Source: an uncultured Acidimicrobium sp.
GTDB taxonomy: Bacteria > Actinomycetota > Acidimicrobiia > Acidimicrobiales > Ilumatobacteraceae
Direction: 5' to 3'
Length of the DNA: 6,245 nucleotides
NCBI GenBank assembly: GCA_903850275.1
Contig: CAINLH010000190.1
Coordinates: 1 to 6,245, forward strand
Part shown: one piece after another, positions 5,214 to 6,245 of the stretch
Layout: every line of letters starts with the position of its first letter
Numbering within the stretch: the first letter of the stretch is position 1
Translations under genes and position numbers: made by a program
The notes under the pieces: generated by a model
What the model was told of the DNA's origin: nothing
Seen by the model: the letters and a program-made list of their open reading frames with translations, nothing else
Database searches by the model: none

Positions 5214-6245
5214 TTACTCCCTTGTGATGACGTGCCACTTGCCGATGACTGCTTTACGAAGCAGACCAAAGGATGTGAACACGGCGAGTCCGAAAAGACT
5301 CGCTAGCACTATAGAAGCAATGAGTTCTGGCCCCCACAACCGTCCTCGATAAATATCGATTTGTGCGCCGATACCCACAACGCCGCCCTGCCGGAAGTAG
5401 AAGTCGCCGACCACTGCCCCAATGACCGACAAGCCTGCAGAAATGCGCAAACCCACGAAAATATTGGGCAGTGCTGCAGGAAACTGCAGTTTGCGCAATC
5501 GTGAAACTGTTCCTACCCCGTGCAGCGAGAACAGCTCGTGCTGGCTCTTGTCAATAGACAGCAAACCGAACAATGTGTTGTTGACGATTGGGAAAAATGC
5601 GATCAGTACAACCACCAAGATGCGCTGAACCTGCACGCCGTCGATGAGCGCGCGAATGAGCGGCGTCATTGCAAGAATCGGTGCCGATTGCAACGCCACC
5701 AAGTATGGCCATGTTGCCTTTTCCAGCCAACGTCGCGTGGCCATCAACGTTGCAAGACCCATGCCAACAACAATGGTGATGGAAAGCCCGATCTGCTTGG
5801 CCATCCACAAGACCAAAGGGGTGTCTGGATAGAGATTGCCCTTGCAGCCATTGCTTTCGCCCATGGTGGGTACGATCACGCGCATGTGGTTGTAGGGAAC
5901 ACCCAGCACATAGCCAGAAATCAACAAGCGATGCGGATACGGAATCTGGGTATTGGCCCACAAGGTGTAGTGGTCGGTGTGCGGGTCATACTCGGCCAAG
6001 GCACCGCGCACTTCCATGGTGTTGTGCATCATGCGTTGGTTGCAAATTTTTTGCTCGACGACGACCTCCGCGCTCTCGATTGCGGCCTGGGTTGCGCTCT
6101 TGTCACCAAAAATAGTGTGAATCAGCCGGTTGTTGGGTGCCGTTTCGTGCAGTTGCGGTGCTCCGTCCTGCAGGGCCTTTTCTGCATCGAGAACCACCTC
6201 GAGTGGCTCAAGGTCAACCTGAATTTTCTCCAGCGCTGCATAGGC
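5214..6245 (-). CDS. Fused reading frame: xanthine dehydrogenase-type large-subunit fragment joined to ABC permease (partial at right edge)
   Basis: The frame is open to the right edge; the first in-window base triplet reads GCC-TAT-GCA, so the start is outside and the GTG at 6197 is only an internal Val. Numbering from that GTG, residues up to about 136 resemble the molybdopterin large subunit of the xanthine dehydrogenase/CoxL family. The marks are VEQK-CNQR (48-55), MEVRGALAEYD (61-71), LTLW-like YTLWANTQIP (77-86), VLGVP--HMRVIVP (98-110) and GCKGNLYP (117-124). From about 137 it matches an SsuC/ThiX-type permease: IVVGMGLATLMA (142-153), FFPIVNNT (201-208), the cytoplasmic coupling loop PAALPNIFVGLRISAGLSVIG (240-260, split here only for reading) and VVGDFYF (262-268). 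The permease lacks its usual first membrane helix, and the enzyme lacks its whole C-terminal catalytic part. No stop or frameshift separates them. The permease half likely belongs with the binding protein three bases downstream. Enzyme activity is very unlikely; transport activity is uncertain. Confidence 0.85.
   Translation of the reverse strand, partial: AYAALEKIQVDLEPLEVVLDAEKALQDGAPQLHETAPNNRLIHTIFGDKSATQAAIESAEVVVEQKICNQRMMHNTMEVRGALAEYDPHTDHYTLWANTQIPYPHRLLISGYVLGVPYNHMRVIVPTMGESNGCKGNLYPDTPLVLWMAKQIGLSITIVVGMGLATLMATRRWLEKATWPYLVALQSAPILAMTPLIRALIDGVQVQRILVVVLIAFFPIVNNTLFGLLSIDKSQHELFSLHGVGTVSRLRKLQFPAALPNIFVGLRISAGLSVIGAVVGDFYFRQGGVVGIGAQIDIYRGRLWGPELIASIVLASLFGLAVFTSFGLLRKAVIGKWHVITRE
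5217..5223 (-). promoter_or_regulatory. Ribosome binding site of the NMT1-like binding protein, inside the upstream gene
   Basis: The minus strand reads AAGGGAG, then TAACCT, then the ATG at 5210. The site overlaps the last two codons of the permease reading frame, and the TAA stop follows immediately. This ties translation of the binding protein to that of the fused permease frame and supports both the chosen start and co-transcription. Confidence 0.7.
5780..5800 (-). other. Junction between enzyme-like and permease-like coding sequence
   Basis: The minus strand reads CAG-ATC-GGG-CTT-TCC-ATC here. Residues before the GGG fit the molybdenum-enzyme pattern (LYP----LV-W-AK--G, then normally RPVKW). 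Residues after it fit the permease pattern (G--LSI-IVVG-GLATLMA). The shared Gly makes the exact joint uncertain by a few codons. No target-site duplication, inverted repeat or insertion sequence end is visible around it. Confidence 0.55.
5790..6245 (-). pseudogene. Fragment of molybdenum hydroxylase large subunit (xanthine dehydrogenase/CoxL-like)
   Basis: About 152 residues are visible. They cover the end of the alpha/beta hammerhead domain (ALEKIQVDLEPLEVVLDAE at the right edge) and the beginning of the first molybdenum cofactor-binding domain. Full-length family members have roughly 750-800 residues and need both cofactor-binding domains and a late catalytic Glu, all absent here because the frame turns into a permease. 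The glycine-rich cofactor motif, usually GG-FG, reads GESNG (5861-5847). I therefore regard this portion as a remnant or a chimera partner, not a working enzyme. Small FAD and iron-sulfur subunits may lie to the right, outside the window. Whether the family member acted on xanthine, an aldehyde or another substrate cannot be told. Confidence 0.6.

Noticed and set aside
5802..5861. An independent permease start at the internal ATG near 5804 or 5864
   Set aside because: Neither ATG has a purine-rich ribosome binding site at a fitting distance, and the residues after them still match the molybdenum enzyme, so a separate short permease gene is not supported.
6195..6197. GTG at 6197 as the true start of the fused gene
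   Set aside because: The same frame continues without a stop to the right edge, and the 16 extra residues fit the hammerhead domain of the molybdenum enzyme, so the gene starts outside the window.
1..6245. CRISPR arrays, tRNA or rRNA genes, insertion sequences
   Set aside because: I saw no regular repeats, no tRNA-like cloverleaf, no rRNA-like sequence and no transposase or terminal inverted repeats on either strand; nearly all bases are accounted for by transporter genes.

Overview
All convincing genes in this 6.2 kb window lie on the minus strand, so transcription runs from right to left. The layout suggests one or two operons for uptake, and probably use, of purine-like compounds. Base composition looks mid-range (roughly half G+C, judged by eye). 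The lipoprotein signals ending in LAAC, the Ala/Gly-rich linkers and the transporter families fit a mid-GC Actinomycetota (a freshwater or marine lineage is possible). This taxonomic guess is weak because no marker gene is present.

Right part (6245 to 4065): an open reading frame enters from the right edge. It starts as the molybdenum-binding large subunit of a xanthine dehydrogenase/CO dehydrogenase-type enzyme (about 150 residues visible). Near 5790 it switches, in frame, to the inner-membrane permease of an SsuC/ThiX-type ABC transporter that has lost its own N-terminus. Three bases after its stop comes an NMT1/THI5-like substrate-binding lipoprotein, which is the natural partner of such a permease. 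No ATPase of that system is visible.

Middle (4064 to 3961): a 104-base gap, the only real intergenic space. It holds an imperfect stem-loop and an A/T-rich inverted repeat next to a strong ribosome binding site. It is the likeliest place for processing, attenuation or a second promoter.

Left part (3960 to 1): a complete and tightly packed BMP-family nucleoside/purine ABC transporter. Its order is substrate-binding lipoprotein, double-domain ATPase, first permease, then the start of the second permease cut by the left edge. These genes are 8 bases apart, then overlap by 1 base (TAATG) and by 4 bases (ATGA), so translational coupling is likely.

Taken together, one transporter of the purine nucleoside/nucleobase type and one of the thiamin-precursor/sulfonate type sit beside a piece of a purine-oxidising enzyme family. 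The most notable feature is the fused reading frame at the right. It may be a genuine deletion fusion, a decaying gene remnant or an assembly chimera, and the window alone cannot tell which.
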